From Microbacterium croceum (lineage in GTDB: Bacteria > Actinomycetota > Actinomycetes > Actinomycetales > Microbacteriaceae), in the NCBI RefSeq assembly GCF_023091245.1, contig NZ_JAHWXN010000001.1, positions 1,364,001 through 1,428,000 on the forward strand: a stretch of DNA of 64,000 nt, read 5' to 3'. The notes under the pieces are model-generated. The model saw only the letters and a program-made list of their open reading frames with translations. It was not told the origin of the DNA and did not search any database. Position numbers and translations under genes: made by a program. Below, in pieces: positions 62,131 to 64,000 of the stretch; position 1 is the stretch's first letter; each line of letters opens with the position of its first letter.

Positions 62131-62186
62131 GAGGGGTCACGACACGCCGCGAGCGCGACCCCGCTCGCGGCGTGTCATGACCCCTC
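62131..62186. repeat. Long inverted repeat, possible bidirectional terminator
   Basis: Arms 62131-62155 and 62162-62186 pair over 24 of 25 bp (GAGGGGTCACGACACGCCGC onward), with one C-A mismatch, around a 6-nt loop. It starts 18 nt after the FtsX-like permease stop and ends 21 nt before the ComB-like gene. There is no U-tract. Confidence 0.85.
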
Positions 62187-62207
62187 GGACGCGCATAGGC
62201 TGGACGG

Positions 62208-62831
62208 ATGCCGCCGTTCGATCAGTCCACGTATCAGGTCCGCCTCGACTGGGGCCTCGCGGGGCTCGAGCGCCTCGCGGATGCGGATGTCGTCGTGATC
62301 GTCGACGTGCTGCACTTCTCCTCACGACTGGCGGATGCCGTGCTCGGCGGCGCCGAGGTCGATCTCGCGGATGCGGCGAACTGGTCGGTCGACGCCGTCG
62401 CCCCTGCTCTCGCGGTGACGGCTGCCGCGGGCGGAGCGACGGTGCTGGTCGGTGGCCTCCGCAACGCCTCGGCCGTCGCGCGCAGCGTGCAGGCCCTGCA
62501 GGAGCAGCGGCAGGCACGCACCTCGGTCGCGGTGATCGCGGCGGGGGAGCGCGACGGCTCCAACGACCTGCGCTTCGCGGTCGAGGATCACCTCGGCGCC
62601 GGGGCGATCATCGCCGCGCTGACCGATCTCGGCATCGACCACACGGCCCCGGACGCCGCCGTCGCAGCCGAAGGCTTCCGCGCACTGCGTCGCGCTCTCG
62701 GGCACCTCGTCTCGGCGAGCGGTTCGGCGCGTGACGGTGCGGATGCCGAGACGGTCGCCGCGGCATCCCGCCTGGACGCCGTCTCGACGGTCCCCGTACT
62801 CCGGGACCGCGTCTTCGTCTGCTTCGCCTGA
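62208..62831 (+). CDS. ComB-like 2-phosphosulfolactate phosphatase-family protein
   Basis: A 207-residue protein with VVVIVDVLHFSSRLADAV at the start, a GGLRNASAVA segment and AAGERDGSNDLRFAVEDHLGAGAI, the ComB family pattern. In archaea ComB dephosphorylates phosphosulfolactate in coenzyme M synthesis; actinobacterial copies have no known pathway. The conserved Arg of VLRFTT is a His here. TAGGCT (62196-62201) lies 6 nt before ATG, a leaderless start. Confidence 0.8.
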   Translation: MPPFDQSTYQVRLDWGLAGLERLADADVVVIVDVLHFSSRLADAVLGGAEVDLADAANWSVDAVAPALAVTAAAGGATVLVGGLRNASAVARSVQALQEQRQARTSVAVIAAGERDGSNDLRFAVEDHLGAGAIIAALTDLGIDHTAPDAAVAAEGFRALRRALGHLVSASGSARDGADAETVAAASRLDAVSTVPVLRDRVFVCFA

Positions 62832-62941
62832 CTTCGCTCCGAGACTCCCCTCATGATGCAGTCGTGGCGATCGGACGGAGGCTCGGACGCCACGCCCACG
62901 TATAACGCCCGGGGTGCGAGGGGCACGCGTAGGGTCGTGGC

Positions 62942-63457
62942 ATGAGGTACCTTCCCGCCGTCATCGTCGATGCCCTGCTGGTGCTCGTCTTCGCGGCGAT
63001 CGGCCGTGCATCGCACGACGAGAGCCCTGCCGGCTTCCTGCTCACCGCGTGGCCGTTCCTGGTCGCACTGCTGCTCGGACATCTGCTGGCCGCGCTGCTG
63101 CCCGCACGGCCACGTCGCCCGTGGACGCTCCTGTGGGGGGCCGTCGTCTGGGGCGTGACCGTCGTCGGCGGGATGCTGCTGCGGGTGCTCAGCGGTGACA
63201 CGGCTCAGGTGCCGTTCATCATCGTCGCCACGCTGACGCTCGGGGTCTTCCTGGTGGGGTGGCGCGCCATCGCCGCCTTCGTGCGGAGGAATCGCTCACG
63301 CGCGGCGACCGCGGGTCACACGTCGACGGCCGATCCCGAAGACGCCGATCCCGAAGACGTCCACCCTGAAGACGTCCACCCTGTAGACGTCGACAACGAA
63401 GATGTCGACGCCGAAGAATCCGCGCCCACCCGGAGAGACGACGACCCTGTCGCCTGA
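62942..63457 (+). CDS. DUF3054 membrane protein with acidic repeat tail
   Basis: A 171-residue protein. The first 115 residues are four membrane segments of the DUF3054 family (VDALLVLVFAAIGRASH, then GHLLAALLPARPRRPW). The tail from residue 131 is an acidic five-residue repeat with units such as DPEDA, DPEDV and HPEDV. Function is unknown. TAGGGT (62930-62935) lies 6 nt before ATG, a leaderless start. Confidence 0.8.
   Translation: MRYLPAVIVDALLVLVFAAIGRASHDESPAGFLLTAWPFLVALLLGHLLAALLPARPRRPWTLLWGAVVWGVTVVGGMLLRVLSGDTAQVPFIIVATLTLGVFLVGWRAIAAFVRRNRSRAATAGHTSTADPEDADPEDVHPEDVHPVDVDNEDVDAEESAPTRRDDDPVA
63332..63418 (+). repeat. 15-bp coding minisatellite in the DUF3054 gene
   Basis: Six consecutive units of 15 bp (the last one 12) begin at 63332, 63347, 63362, 63377, 63392 and 63407. 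Units 1 and 2 share GATCCCGAAGACG, and units 3 and 4 share CACCCTG-AGACGTC. The reading frame is kept, giving the acidic DPEDV-type repeats. Confidence 0.8.
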
Positions 63458-63472
63458 CGCCGGCCGCCTGGT

Positions 63473-63961
63473 TCAGCGCGGCAGCTGTGCGGCGAGGCGT
63501 GCATCCGACGTGATCTCGCGACGGGTCCAATCGAAGAGGTGACGCGCATCGTACGTGCGTGAGCACCGCGCACACGACGTGGGCCTGGTCGGCCGGCGGT
63601 GCCGATAGGTCACGTGCCCGGCAGGGCACCGACCGACCCAGGGAGCGAGCTCGACCGCGGTCTCGCCGCGGTGTGTCGTGCCCCCGACATAGCCGAGGTC
63701 GCGCGCGACGTGCTTCCAGGTGGAGCCGTGTGCGGCGGCATGCCCGGCGAGGGCGTGCGCGACCTCATGGAGCAGCACTTGATGGATCTCGTCATCGTCG
63801 AATCGAGCGGCGAGGTACCGCGACACCGTGATGCGCTTCTTGGTGTAGTCGCATTGCCCGGCACGCCGCTTGGCGTTGTCGAAGCCGAAGGACCAGGTGT
63901 CATCGAGATGCATCCGGATGAGCGCCTCGCCCCAGATGCGCACACGGTCAAGATCCGCCAT
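63473..63961 (-). CDS. SprT-like zinc metallopeptidase
   Basis: A 162-residue SprT domain protein: metalloprotease motif HEVAHALAGHAAAHG (HExxH plus a third His), then a C-terminal Cys/His zinc ribbon (CPAGH and SCARC). SprT/Spartan proteins cleave DNA-protein crosslinks in eukaryotes; bacterial members are poorly defined. ATG 63961 follows TAGCCT (63973-63968) by 6 nt. It is convergent with the DUF3054 gene. Confidence 0.88.
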   Translation of the reverse strand: MADLDRVRIWGEALIRMHLDDTWSFGFDNAKRRAGQCDYTKKRITVSRYLAARFDDDEIHQVLLHEVAHALAGHAAAHGSTWKHVARDLGYVGGTTHRGETAVELAPWVGRCPAGHVTYRHRRPTRPTSCARCSRTYDARHLFDWTRREITSDARLAAQLPR

Positions 63962-64000
63962 GCGCCCAGGCTAAGCCATACCACCGACAGTGGGCGGCAG

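Noticed and set aside
1..64000. tRNA or rRNA genes
   Set aside because: I looked for T-loop and acceptor-like patterns and saw none that fold into a cloverleaf; a covariance search would be decisive.

Overview
The window looks like core chromosome of a high-GC actinobacterium, most likely Microbacterium or a close Microbacteriaceae relative. Visible support: very high GC, frequent GTG starts, actinobacterial markers (a 32-codon bS22 ribosomal protein, a DIP1984-type protein, a BldC-like helix-turn-helix protein, System II cytochrome c maturation, menaquinone genes) and many genes whose start codon lies 6-7 nt after a TANNNT or CANNNT box, which suggests leaderless transcripts. I see no prophage, insertion sequence, integrase, CRISPR array, tRNA or rRNA. 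The genus call is recognition, not a computed match.

Layout. 1-7 kb: a truncated winged-helix regulator preceded by a 33-codon Cys-ending leader ORF, small proteins, the SbcD-SbcC nuclease and an MTA/SAH-nucleosidase-like protein. 7-15 kb: nadE, a large RecB-like/RNase H-like/SF1 helicase protein, upp, tadA, a structured repeat locus, a CDF cation exporter, proC and a DUF1905 protein. 15-20 kb: a Trk/Ktr potassium system, an ArsR-type regulator, a cyclase-family protein, a BldC-like protein, bS22 and an overlapping rhodanese-glutaredoxin-Dabb operon. 20-28 kb: a polar amino-acid ABC importer, a YegP-like protein, a second four-gene ABC importer of the iron/polyamine type, a GNAT and a TSUP permease. 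28-38 kb: aspS, a small membrane protein, a phosphatase, a divergent TrxR-like/MerR pair, the tlpA-ccdA-resB-ccsB cytochrome c cassette and a lone LuxR-type response regulator.

38-46 kb: an SLC13-type permease, an AbgT transporter next to an M17 aminopeptidase, then a coupled run of a DUF6325-like protein, a SHOCT protein, a membrane protein and an Abhydrolase_9 protein. 46-52 kb: a 2H phosphoesterase, then a YhgE/Pip protein and an MMPL exporter divergent from a TetR regulator across two tandem palindromes. The MMPL protein carries a C-terminal domain that resembles a decayed ABC ATPase. 52-58 kb: menaquinone genes menC, menB and menE, with a PadR/HAAS membrane pair translationally coupled to menB, then a methyltransferase. 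58-62 kb: a two-component system followed by a MacB-like ATPase and FtsX-like permease. 62-64 kb: a long inverted repeat, a ComB-like protein, a DUF3054 protein with a coding minisatellite, and a SprT-like metallopeptidase.

Most of the window is ordinary housekeeping. The points most worth a second look are the Cys-rich leader ORF with its own promoter, the MMPL/NBD-like fusion, the MerR-type operator with a 19-bp promoter spacer, the PadR module inside the men locus, the convergent-gene repeats, and the window-wide leaderless start signature.
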